DNA of 64,000 bases from Nothopassalora personata. Lineage: Eukaryota > Ascomycota > Dothideomycetes > Mycosphaerellales > Mycosphaerellaceae. Below, piece by piece: positions 31,847 to 41,871 of this stretch. Below the pieces are notes generated by a model. It did no database searches. It saw only the letters and a program-made list of their open reading frames with translations, and was not told the origin of the DNA. Both the position numbers and the translations under genes were made by a program. The first letter of the stretch is position 1; each line of letters opens with the position of its first letter. Where the stretch lies: contig CM066287.1 of the NCBI GenBank assembly GCA_033816765.1, positions 6,200,001 through 6,264,000 on the forward strand, read 5' to 3'.

Positions 31847-31859
31847 CTTTCTAGTAGAT

Positions 31860-32776
31860 TAGTCTCTAGCGGAGGTCGATCTATTAGTACGTTTTTAGTA
31901 CTCCTAGATTCTTTACTAATAGTTCTATAGGTGTTCTTTTAGTTCCTAGGTATTTTCTAATTCGTCGTATCCTTTCTACTTAATAAGGTATCGCTAACCT
32001 CTTCTATCTAGGATTCTTTCGACTTCGAATTCGTTCTCTACTTCTAGCTCGAAATAGAAGCTCTCTTAGTAAGGTGTCTTGGTGTCCGCTAGTTCTAGCT
32101 TAGAGATATAGAAGACTAGGTGGATTTTTGCGTCTAGTAGTAGTCGTAGTCGGTAATTAACTAGTCCTACGACTTTGTCGATGAAAAATAGTCCGTCCTT
32201 AACGTAATCTAGTTTCTTAGTCTATCTTCTTATTCTTAAATATTTATAAGGAGATAGACCTTATCCCCCTCTTTTAGTAGAGGTGCTATTTTTCTCCTGT
32301 CTTACCGTTATTAAGACAGTTTGTGTTATGTATCTTCGATCGCCTTACGTGTTTCTTTATACACTTCCTTAAGAGTATCCGTCGTTACGATTGCTCTTTC
32401 GGCTTATAGGTAGGATCTAGGTGTTCCGAATAGGTTAGGATCTTTACTAAAGTTCGTATAGAATAGTGTCGTTAAAGTTATCTCTAATTTATAGTTATTT
32501 AGTACAATCTGCGCTATTAGCAGTAATAAAACCTAGTTGTCTTATACGTAGTTAATATAGTGTCGTAGGTATTATTCTAGCGTTTAGTTTATCCTTTCGG
32601 TCTACCCGTCTATCTCTAGATAATATACTATTAATAGCTTATATTTAATTCCGATCGTTTCTATAAGCGTCTTCTAGTAGTTTAATATAAATAGCTTGTC
32701 TCTATCCGTTATAAACGCTTAAGGGAATCCGTAGTATTAGATAAGTCTATCTAGTACGAGGTATCCGAGCTACTCT
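31860..32776 (-). pseudogene. Element C pol 3' part: chromodomain and integrase relic
   Basis: Read on the minus strand, this aligns by eye with the end of the intact pol. The EFEVEKI-like start of the chromodomain is near 31990-32060. The integrase C-terminal segment and catalytic core then continue to 32776, where the copia element interrupts within the sequence corresponding to QLGYLILDRLI. There are many TAG/TAA stops. Confidence 0.7.
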
Positions 32777-32982
32777 TATCACGTTACAAGTGGTTAGAAG
32801 TTATAAAATGGGCTCATAAAGGTGTTTCAAAAGCAGATAGTAGATTGCATGTGTCTAAGCTAGAATTGAAGGGGCTGCTTATGAAAAGGCTGTAGGTGAC
32901 TAATTAATGTTACCTGATTCTTAGCGGCTGCTGCCTTAGGTTTAATTGGGCTACAGCGCCGGTGCACGCTTAGATCGTGACA
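32777..32982 (-). repeat. Copia LTR, left copy (3' LTR of the element)
   Basis: 206 bases, nearly identical to 39753-39958 apart from a few C/T and G/A differences. It begins TATCACGTTACAAG (TG to TA change) and ends GATCGTGACA. A pyrimidine tract (ACACCCCCTTAG) follows, which is the polypurine tract on the element's own strand. Confidence 0.85.
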
Positions 32983-34379
32983 CACCCCCTTAGCTCGTGC
33001 GGCTTATAGGTGAATGAGCTAATCGCATGTGATCGCGTGCACCCTATCTATTACCTATCACCCTACCTACCTACCTCATGACGTTAGGCTTCGTTACTAC
33101 GTGCTTATTAGAGCTCCATTATAAGCTACACAGTAGGGCGCTGAGTTAGCGTTTTAGGTAAGGCTATTGTCCTAGCCTTACATCCCTATTCACAATCTCA
33201 CTAAGTCCCTTATACTATAGTTAACCTATATAATAGGTTCTAAACGATGTGAATCTTGTCCGGTAGGGTGGCTGAGCTATTCTTATAGCACTAAACGGTA
33301 AGGCGTGCTATCTCCCTACATTTCAACGGACATGTAAGGTTGTAGGTTCGAGTCCTAGGGGTTATTATATCTACTGAATTTATTGCTTGGCCTATCGTCC
33401 GCTTTAATGTCCGCTCTATTATTCTTAATTAAAATCCTAGGTGTTATAGTACGCTATTGCTTCGGCAATTGGGGTGCCTTACTACTATCTAATAACCGCG
33501 TATATGTAACTTCGGTCACGGTCTTAGAGAACTCCGCTTCCTACCTTAGGTAGAGATTACTATTTAGCTACGTCCTAGTAGGAACTCTTTTACCTAATGA
33601 AAGGTCTTTATAGCTTATGAAGGCCTTATCTTTTTACTTAGGGTAAGGGTAATCCTAGCGACGGTAGTGCTATAGGTGCTACACGCCTAGCGGGTAGAGA
33701 TGCTATCTCTAAGTAAGGTGAGGACGATAATAGAGGCATCGATAATGTTATAACGATCGTTATAATATAGTAACGGAGGTAGTAATAGTAATGCTACTAG
33801 TAGCGAGGTTAATGATGTTTCGGCGCCTATGATTAGCTACGCCGTTATAGGTGCTTATGCGCTGCACCGCTACTAGTAATAGGGGCGTTTCCGGTCCTTT
33901 TGCTATAGGCTAATGGGAGTCCGAGAAACACCTAGTAATAATAGTACTAGGGTAGCGCCGGTAAATGATGGACGCTTGCTCTAGCGGTAGCGGCGCTAGC
34001 GGCGCTAGGCGGTAGTGCGGAGCCGGTAGAGGAGACAGTAGTACCGAACATACTATATAGCCTCTACCGGTCTATGTTAGTTAAAGAAAGAGGAAGGGTT
34101 TAGAACTGAAGAGGTGTTTTTATGCAGTCCTACCACTAGTTCCTTCCTGTTTTAGTATAAAAAGGATAAAAGGGAAGTCGCATCTATCCGAATGCGGAAG
34201 GAGAGGCATAATGGAAGTAGCGCTTAGTAGTGGCTAATTACTATGTCGTGTATGCTATAATGCGCCGAGAAGAGGAGTCCTATAGTTAAAGCCTAGTGCT
34301 AGTAACTGTCGAGAAGAGCCACTAGTATAGCAGGCCTACGCATCTTAAGCGTTATTATCACCTCCTAAGGTGATACGGC
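32983..34379 (-). other. 3' non-coding region of the copia element
   Basis: About 1.4 kb between RNase H and the 3' LTR, unusually long for a copia element. It has relatively many intact TG/CA dinucleotides. It contains a B-box-like GGTTCGAGTCC (33345-33355) preceded by TGGCTGAGC (33269-33277). No protein motif was found. Confidence 0.45.
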
Positions 34380-37300
34380 TAGTGTTAGTATCTATAGTAG
34401 GCGCTAAGGAGCGTAGATCTACGCCTTTCTTAGCTATATTAAGCAGCTTTACGAAGTGCTTATACTTTTGTAGTAGCAGTAGCTTAGTAAGCCTATCTAT
34501 AGGCATGTCGTTAGTGTTGAGATACCAAATCTCGATATCTCCTCGTTAGTCTCTCTAGCGGAGCCAATGGTAATAGATGTTAACATAGCGTAGCTTAGTG
34601 TTAAGCTTTTGCCCTTACTAGTTAACAAGTCGAATGGTCTAGGTATTGTTATAGTACAGGTATGTGCACTAGTTAAACTCGAGATAGATCTCGGCGAAGA
34701 TGCGTTCCTACTAGATTAGCTCTAATGCCGCTTATAATAGGCTAAGGAGTTCGGCTTCGGTTAAGGACTTAGTAATAGTAATCTACTTAGAGGCTTTATA
34801 ATCGACTAGTCCGCCGAATAGCATAAAGATCTATCCGCTAGAGCTAGTCCTATCGACGTTTATGCCGTAGGAGGCATCTAATGCGCTAAAGAATTTATAG
34901 TTCTTACCGAGATGTTTAGGCTAACTATATAGGCCAGTAATGTGCTTACTGGCGCTATATACAAGGTAGAGGTTCTTAGTCTCTAGGAGGTAGCGTAAGC
35001 ACTAATCCGTAAGCTTTAGATGTATGTCCGTTAGCTTAGTTAGGTACTACGAGAGCATAGATAGGGAAAAGGTGATGTCTAGGCGTGTATACGTTACTGC
35101 GAAGTTTAGAGACCTAATGCGTTGTTAGTACGTAAGGATCTTTATAGCGTCTACGACGTAACCCTCGGGCACCGTCTAGTCGAGGTGTTAATCCACTAGT
35201 ATATTAGTCTTACGTGCGCTAGTAGATATGCTGAACTTAGCGGCGAGCTTCTCTATATAGTCCTCTTATAAGAGCCATAGTAGTCTCTTTTACCGGTCTC
35301 GTGTTACCTTAATTCCTAAAAACTAGGTTAGATCTCCGAGCTCGTGCATCTCGTATGCGTTAAGAAGCTATTACTTAATGTATGCCGCATGGGCCTTGTT
35401 CTTACGATAGTAGAGCATAACTAGGTCGTCTACGTAGAAGAAGAACATAACCTTATTGTTATAATAGATACACTTAGAGTCTAATAGGAGAACTAGGCCT
35501 AAAGAGGAGAGCGTTACAGTAAGGGAGTTGTACTAAAGGAGAGGGGATTCCTTAAGTCCGTAGAGAGCCTTAACTAGTTTAAGAGCATAGCTAGATCCAT
35601 CCGATGGTCGGTCGATTCTAGGAGGTGGTTGTAGGTATATAGTGTACGGCAGGTCCGAATTTAGAAAGGCATTTACAACATTAAACTGTTTAGCTTCTAG
35701 GTCGAAGCTCGCGGCTATAGTATAGTAGAGGCGGAATATGCTTACTAGCAGTGTAGCGGCGTATGTATCTAAGTGTGTGCCCTATAGATCGCCTCTTACG
35801 CATAGCCGGGCCTTAAAGCTCTTTAGCATGCTATACTTATCTAGCTTGTACTTGTACACCTACTTTAGCGGTAGTAGTGGCTAAAGTCCCTCCTCTTCTT
35901 ACTAAGCATTATGATTCTTCTCTTACTAAGTTGCCTATTTGAATGTGCTAGTAGAGATTGCCTTAGCAAACTCCTTAGCTATAGCTTTACGCTATTGTTA
36001 GGCGAAGCGGTGCTTTATAGCGGCACGGTAGTTTAGAGGTTCGGGCGGAAGGTTATCGCGGTGTATCGACGTAATAGTGTTAATACGGCGTAGAGGAGAG
36101 AAGTCGCGTATACGTTCGGATCGAAGGACATCGTAGTACTTACGGCCTAGATAACGAGGTCTCTAGCGGATGCCCGCTATCTAGCTAATAATAACGTTAG
36201 CAACTATAATATTGTGTAGAGCATAGTAGAAGTAGGCCGTTCTAAGTCTCTTACCGGATCCGGTAAGGGCGTAATTAGTATTAGCGGAAAAGTCATCCAT
36301 TTAGCTAAGTTCTTCGAAGGGGATTGTAGGCGGAGCGGTAGCGACATTTAAAGTCGTCGAAGTATCTACTATAAGCTCCTCACGATCTTCCTCTCTAAGG
36401 GCATCTATTAACTGCTGTTATAGTGTGTTAATGTACTATTGTTTAGACGCGTCACTGTTATTTACCGCGTTGTTGTTGTAGTTAGAGTTCTCTATGCTCT
36501 TATTAGTCGCTAGTTCGACCCCGGATTTGACCTAGTCTCGTGAAAGTGTAGGGGTTATAGCGTTATTTGTTAATAGCTAATCAAGTGGCTAGAAACTGCT
36601 GTTACCTTTAGGTTAGTTGAATGTTACTAGCGCTCGGTGTTGTGGCTAGTATAGTTCATGCCTAAGTAGTAATTGTTAATAGGCGTGTTAACGAGGGTTT
36701 TAATGGAGCGGCTACTATTAAGCCTATTCTTCCACCCCCTCGGCCTATGCTGTGTCCTACTTATAGTGAGCTACATACAGGTCGTAGTACTGTTTAGGCT
36801 CTTTAGCCGGTTCTACTGTTACGATGTTCTTAACAGGGGTTAAGTAACTAGCAGTAAGAATTGATAGGTCGTAGAACGTAGTCTTATTAAAGAGGACGTC
36901 CTTTACCCGTATAACCCTATCTTTTGATGGGTCCTATACCCTATAGATGTTAGTAGAGTCGTAGCCCATAAGGTATCCGATAAGTGCTCGTTCTTTAAGC
37001 TTCTTAGTCTTGCCTAGTTAAGTAGTGCCATAAATGTACACGTAGGCTAGGTAGCCGTATACTACTATGTGGCCCACATTTGGTACCCTGTTTATTACTA
37101 ATTCGAAGGGAGTCTTCCAGCCTTTTGATTAGATTAGTGACCGCTAGAGAATGTAGACGGTAGCTACTATACATTTATTCTAGAGCTTTTTAGGCAGGCG
37201 AGCATAAATGCAGATTGTGCGAGACATCGTAATGATGACGCCGCCCGCTCGTTCTACTAGGTCCTAGTTAGACGCGTAGTTAGTAGTGTTGTGCTACTTA

Positions 37301-37740
37301 ATTTGATTGTTATTAATAGTTAAGCAGAAGGCTGTGCTAATAGCTGCTTTATTATCGCTATAGAAGTAAACAAACCTACGCCTAATAAAATTAATGAAGC
37401 TAAGTAGGCTGTTAAAGCAAGCTAATACTAATAGTTGGTCCCTATTCTTAATGGTGAATTAAAAGTGCCTATAGGTATCTAAATCGTAGAAATGAACTAG
37501 GTAGCGATTACTATTGTATGCTGGTATAAACTTAGCTAAATCCATGGCTACGTGCCTATAGGGAGTCATTACCCTAATTGGCTTAGTCCTGTTGAACACT
37601 TTATGTGCCTTAGCTAGGCCACATGCTCTACAATATGCAGTAAGGGGTGCCTTAGGTGCATTAGGGTTGATAACCACCCCCTTAACTCTAAACGGAAGCT
37701 AGTTAATGCGTTTAGCGCTAATATGACCGAAGATTTGGTA
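34380..37740 (-). pseudogene. Copia polyprotein relic: integrase, RT, RNase H
   Basis: The minus strand at 37459-37677 retains 72 open codons with YCRACGLAKAHKVF, then MDLAKF and RYLVHFYDLDTYR, the start of a copia integrase. At 35402-35449 the frame reads MFFFYVDDLVMLYYRK, the copia RT active site YVDD. Around 34480-34760 pieces of RNase H are legible (SLTEAELL, TIRLV, KLNTKLRYVNI, NDMPIDRLTK, with stops between). The order INT-RT-RH confirms Ty1/copia. No intact frame remains. Confidence 0.85.
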
Positions 37741-39741
37741 CCACTAGCGGCCTGAGAGCTTACGGTGTTTAATGGGGGTCCTACTAGACGTTACTATACC
37801 TTTAGTGCCCCCTATGCTATTCATTACTGCTATAACGGTACGGTCGCCGTTAGAGTCCTAAATAGGCGGTATTTAGATAGTATTACCCTTACTAATTGTA
37901 CTAATAAAGTACGCTATGCGCTGCTTCTTAGTAATCTTTAGTAGGATGCTCCTATTATTGCTCGATAGCCATTTGTAGACTATCTCTAACTAAGGCGGTG
38001 TAACTACCTTAAAGAAGGGGATTGTGCTAGTAGGGCGGTATAGGTCTATCAATTTCTTATTATTATAATAGACTGAATTAGTGCGTCCGTGCTACTAAAG
38101 TCTAGCCGTCTCTATACGTAAGTAGGAGATAACGTTTACATAAAAGCCTAGGTAATAGGCTATATCCAATAGGGTGAATAGTATCCCCTCTATCTTTATG
38201 CGGACCTTGCCTAATGCGGCAATAGGGAATGTCGTGGTTCCGGCTTAGATTAATAATGTGGTTAGGCGCTCTACAATGAATTCTACGCCCTGCTAGTTAT
38301 AGTAATTAATAACATGGGTGTCCGAGTAGTTATCGTATACCTAGCAATCCCTAAAGTTGAAGCTTAATTGGCTTATCGAGCTCGAAAGGACAGTAAGACT
38401 AGTAAAGCCGTACGGTGCGGCCTTGCCCTTAGCAATTGCCTTATCTCGTTCCTTATCCGTGCGCCTATTGCGGTTCAATACGCCTAGTAAGCGTTCACTA
38501 TTATCGCCTAAGCAGTAATTAATAAAGTGCTTCTAGCACTTCTTCTACTACTTAGAGCGCTGATCCTTTAATAGACGCTTCTTAGGGTTAACTACATCGT
38601 ATAAATAGAGGTTCTTATAACAACTCTCCTTAGGCTCGCCGGTGATGTTCTAGTAGCCGCTTAGCTTGTTACTACTCTTATTATCCTTGTTACTACGGTC
38701 ACGGCTCTTGTCGCCGCGGCTACGGCTACACGTGTTGTTATTGTTCCTACCCCCTATGCCTACTGTAGGTACTAGGGTCGGTAGGACTTCTAGAGGATCG
38801 TGTTCGGCTAATAGCTCGCCTACGAAGGTTGCAAAGACTAATCGACCGCTGTTAGTAACTAGGGTAGTATCGCGTATCTATTCGAGGTATCGCTTAGTAA
38901 GTTTACTAAGAGAGAGCTTATTACGCTTCTACTCGTTATATAGTAATGCTCTATAGGTAGGAGCTTGCTTCTACTATATTGCGAGTAAGAAGTGTCGTGC
39001 TAGGTCTCCGTACTTAGCGTAGTTATAATCTAGCATCTTAGTCTACAACACTAGCTAGTCTAAGTACTAGTCGTTAATTCTTCGGGCTTAGCTCTTCTAA
39101 AGCCTGTTTAGCTCTAGTGTAAGTTGTCGCTTACGTAGCATGTCGTCTAGTCTATACTGTGTCTTTAGAGCCTAGTACTTGCCTCTAAGAGTGCGTTTCC
39201 TATATATAAGCTCTTAGCCTAGCTCCGTAGTAGTACGGATTAGGTAGGTGACTAGTTTGGACCTTGCTACGGTAAAGATGTTATACATCCGCTGCCTACG
39301 CTTAGCGTCCGACTAACGGAGCTTAATAAGCTCTTTATCTACCGCCGTAGCGTCTTTAGTAGTGTATACTAATTAGATCTGTTCGAACGTTAAGAACACC
39401 GGCTCTACTAGCTCGGCGATAGTATCGTTCGGATCTACATACTTCTAGATGTTTAGAGACTTAGCGTAGAGCTCTAACTAACGGTTAAACTTGTCCTATT
39501 AGTTATGACTCTTAAGAACGATAGTAGCGTGCGGCAAAGCACCGGTACTACCGGGTGTCTCGGTAGTCGCTATAACGGTGTTAATAGGCCTAATAAAAGT
39601 TCCTATAGGTCTACTAGGGTTACTGCACTGCTGTGTAATAGTTATTAATAGGATAATAATGGATCCCACTGGTTTTTAATAACGATGCAAAATTTGCTCT
39701 AGGGCTTTGTTTTGTGTAGCGAACGTTAGTAAGCGCCTATC

Positions 39742-39752
39742 GGGCTTATAAC
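39742..39752 (-). other. Copia primer binding site (half-tRNA-iMet type)
   Basis: Directly next to the 5' LTR, the element strand reads GTTATAAGCCC. This matches the complement of the initiator-Met tRNA anticodon arm (GTTATGAGCCC) with one TG to TA change. Internal priming from a half-tRNA-iMet is known for copia-type elements. Confidence 0.55.
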
Positions 39753-39958
39753 TATCACGTTACAAGTGGTTAGAAGTTATAAAATGGGCTTATAAAGGTG
39801 TTTTAAAAGCAGATAGTAGATTGCATATGTCTAAGCTAGAATTGAAGGGGCTACTTATGAAAAGGCTGTAGGTGACTAATTAATGTCACCTGATTCTTAG
39901 CGGCTACTGCCTTAGGTTTAATTGGGCTGCAGCGCCGGTGCACGCTTGGATCGTAACA
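39753..39958 (-). repeat. Copia LTR, right copy (5' LTR of the element)
   Basis: 206 bases paired with 32777-32982. It ends GATCGTAACA and is followed by the target duplication ACTCT. Confidence 0.85.
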
Positions 39959-39963
39959 ACTCT

Positions 39964-41400
39964 ACATTATATGTTTCTAATGTAGGAATGAAATGTACGT
40001 ATTTCGTAAGTCTATTAACTATAACTAGTATTATGTCGTATAGTTGTTTCGTAACTTAATCCCTTAACGGTAGGAGTTTCGTAATAAAGTCTATTATAAC
40101 TTCGTCCTATAGTTTTGTCGGTAGTGTCCTAAACTATAGGTAACCGTATTTCGCATGTCTCGTAGCCTTGTTTCGTTAGTAGTGTACGTATTGTTTAATG
40201 TAGCGTAATACCTTAAGTCTTATCTATAGGAATAAGAAGCTACGTTATATTAGGTCTATTGTCTTTAAAGTTCTAGGGTGTCCGTATGTTAGTCCGTCGT
40301 AATGTTGTCGTATATATTCTTCTTCTCGATCCTTCGGTACTTAGTATTTTCCTTACGATATAGGGGATTGTTCGTCCTTATTGCCTAATATCCGTACGAT
40401 GTTATTAAGTTCTCTAGTGTTAGCACTAAGACTTCCGTCGGGGTTTGTCTTTAGTATTTTATGTTACACTAGTTCTTTTCCTTCTATATAGTTACTTCTT
40501 TAGCTTAGCGTATTAGCGCGGCTATTCTCCTTTCCTAGAGTATATTTAATTTCGAACTTATATTGCCCTAGTAGCTCCGACTAGCGGGCTTACCTTCGGG
40601 TAAGTTCTTTCGTCGTCGTAAAGTACGTAAGATTCTTATAGTTAGAAAGAATCGTTAACTTTAGTAGGCCCTCGACGTATACTCTCTAATGTTATATAGT
40701 AGTAATAATAGCTAGAAGCTCTTTATTATAGATGTCGGAGTTCTATTCCGCTATAGTTATTTTCCGGGAGTAATAGGCTACTAGGTGTCTCTACCTATCG
40801 TATGTCTATGTTAGGCACGCGCCTATTGCTATATTAGACGCATCGGTCTCGATGTAGACTTCCTTACTACTATTAAATAGTCGAAGCGTAGGGGCTAAAG
40901 CGTATTGTTCCTTAAGTTTCTTAAACGCTTTAATCTGTTCCTTTCCCTATTTCTAGGTAACGTCTTTTCTCGTAAGTATTGTTATTAGTACTGCTATCTT
41001 TACGTAGTCCTTAATGAATTTCCGGTTGTAGTTTACTAGTCTAAGGAATAATTATACGTCCTTAACTGTTTTTAGTTCTAGCTATTCTCTAATTAACTAT
41101 GTTTTCGTAGGGTCGATCGTTATCCCTATAGTACTAATAATAAAGCCTAAGAATTTAACTTCTTTCTTATAGAATTTGCATTTCTCGGGTGCTGTCTTAA
41201 ATCCTAAACGTATAAGTCGTTCGAATACGTCCTAGACTTGTTTTATGTAATTCTAAAGGGATCCTTTCGTATAGACTAATATATCGTCTATATAAGCGAT
41301 AACGTATACGTCGAGTAGGTCTCTAAGTGTCTCGTTAATAAGGTCCTAATAGGATGCGGGTACGTTAGTTAATCCTATTAGTATAACTAAGAATTCGTAA
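39964..41400 (-). pseudogene. Element C pol middle part: integrase, RNase H, RT relic
   Basis: Continuation of C after the copia insertion. On the minus strand it runs from integrase HHCC through RNase H (about 40550-40900) into RT. The YMDD-like site is readable near 41300 as YIDDILVYTK. It ends at the AGTCC target site of the intact element, inside the RT fingers/palm sequence. There are many RIP stops. Confidence 0.75.
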
Positions 41401-41405
41401 AGTCC
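41401..41405 (+). repeat. Target site duplication AGTCC (left)
   Basis: AGTCC precedes the 5' LTR and is repeated at 48617-48621 after the 3' LTR. This is the usual 5-base duplication of Ty3 integrases. Confidence 0.92.
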
Positions 41406-41852
41406 TGTTACGGATCGGATTGGGCCTGCAACCGCAAGCCAATCAGATACCTCACAGTTAAGCGGGCGCAGCCGCTGCAAAGTGCTCTGCTGATCTGCTT
41501 GATCTGTCGAACAGATCAACAGATCAGAGCAAAGTACGACGCGAGACGATCTGCTGCTCTGTTTGATCTGTCGAACAGATCAACGGATCAAACAGATCAA
41601 GACTATGAATCTCCTTTGTATTTAGGAGCGCTGAGAATCCCTTATGGCTTCGAGGCGTTCAACTCACTGTTCAATATCACTGTTTGGAATACACCACAAC
41701 CCAACCTCTGCCTCATTGTTTCTTGAGCCTTTGTAAGGTCAAGACACTACTGCTTCATCACTCTCCCTCAAACTTCCCATCGGCCCGAGAACAAACCCGA
41801 TTGAGCTTGTCTTCTTGACTTGTGATATCATTAGGTTATACCAAACCTAACA
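41406..41852 (+). repeat. 5' LTR of the intact element
   Basis: 447 bases, TGTTACGG...CCTAACA. It opens with CGGATCGG (direct CGG repeat, spacing 2). U3 then has two 21-base palindromes (41499-41519 and 41563-41583, 9-bp arms around CGA). A core block follows, with TATTTA at 41619-41624, and then the presumed R start. Confidence 0.95.
41619..41662 (+). promoter_or_regulatory. LTR core promoter block and presumed transcript start
   Basis: TATTTA at 41619-41624 lies about 30-35 bases before GGCGTTCAA (41654-41662), the segment complementary to the primer site. The block from CTCCTTT through GTTCAA is conserved in the LTRs of elements A, B, C and the solo LTR, while the upstream U3 sequences differ. 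The start site itself is inferred from self-priming logic. Confidence 0.55.
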
Positions 41853-41855
41853 GCT

Positions 41856-41864
41856 TTGAACGCC
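41856..41864 (+). other. Self-complementary primer binding site
   Basis: TTGAACGCC, three bases after the 5' LTR, is the exact reverse complement of GGCGTTCAA at 41654-41662 in the LTR. No complementarity to a tRNA 3' end is apparent. This matches the Tf1-type mechanism in which the 5' end of the mRNA folds back to prime reverse transcription. Confidence 0.65.
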
Positions 41865-41871
41865 CTCTACG

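Larger units (their letters stand above)
32777..39958 (-). mobile_element. Ty1/copia retrotransposon, decayed, inserted in element C
   Basis: 7182 bases with two 206-base LTRs in direct orientation. It is flanked by the 5-base target duplication ACTCT at 32772-32776 and 39959-39963. Ends were originally TGTCACG...CGTGACA (some TG/CA now TA). Read on the minus strand, integrase precedes RT and RNase H, which is the copia order. The coding part is broken by many stops, yet CA/TG depletion is milder than in C, suggesting fewer RIP rounds or a later arrival. Confidence 0.88.

Noticed and set aside
38666..38956. 96-codon plus-strand frame within the copia element
   Set aside because: Low-complexity Leu/Arg/Ser product opposite the copia gag region; a chance frame.
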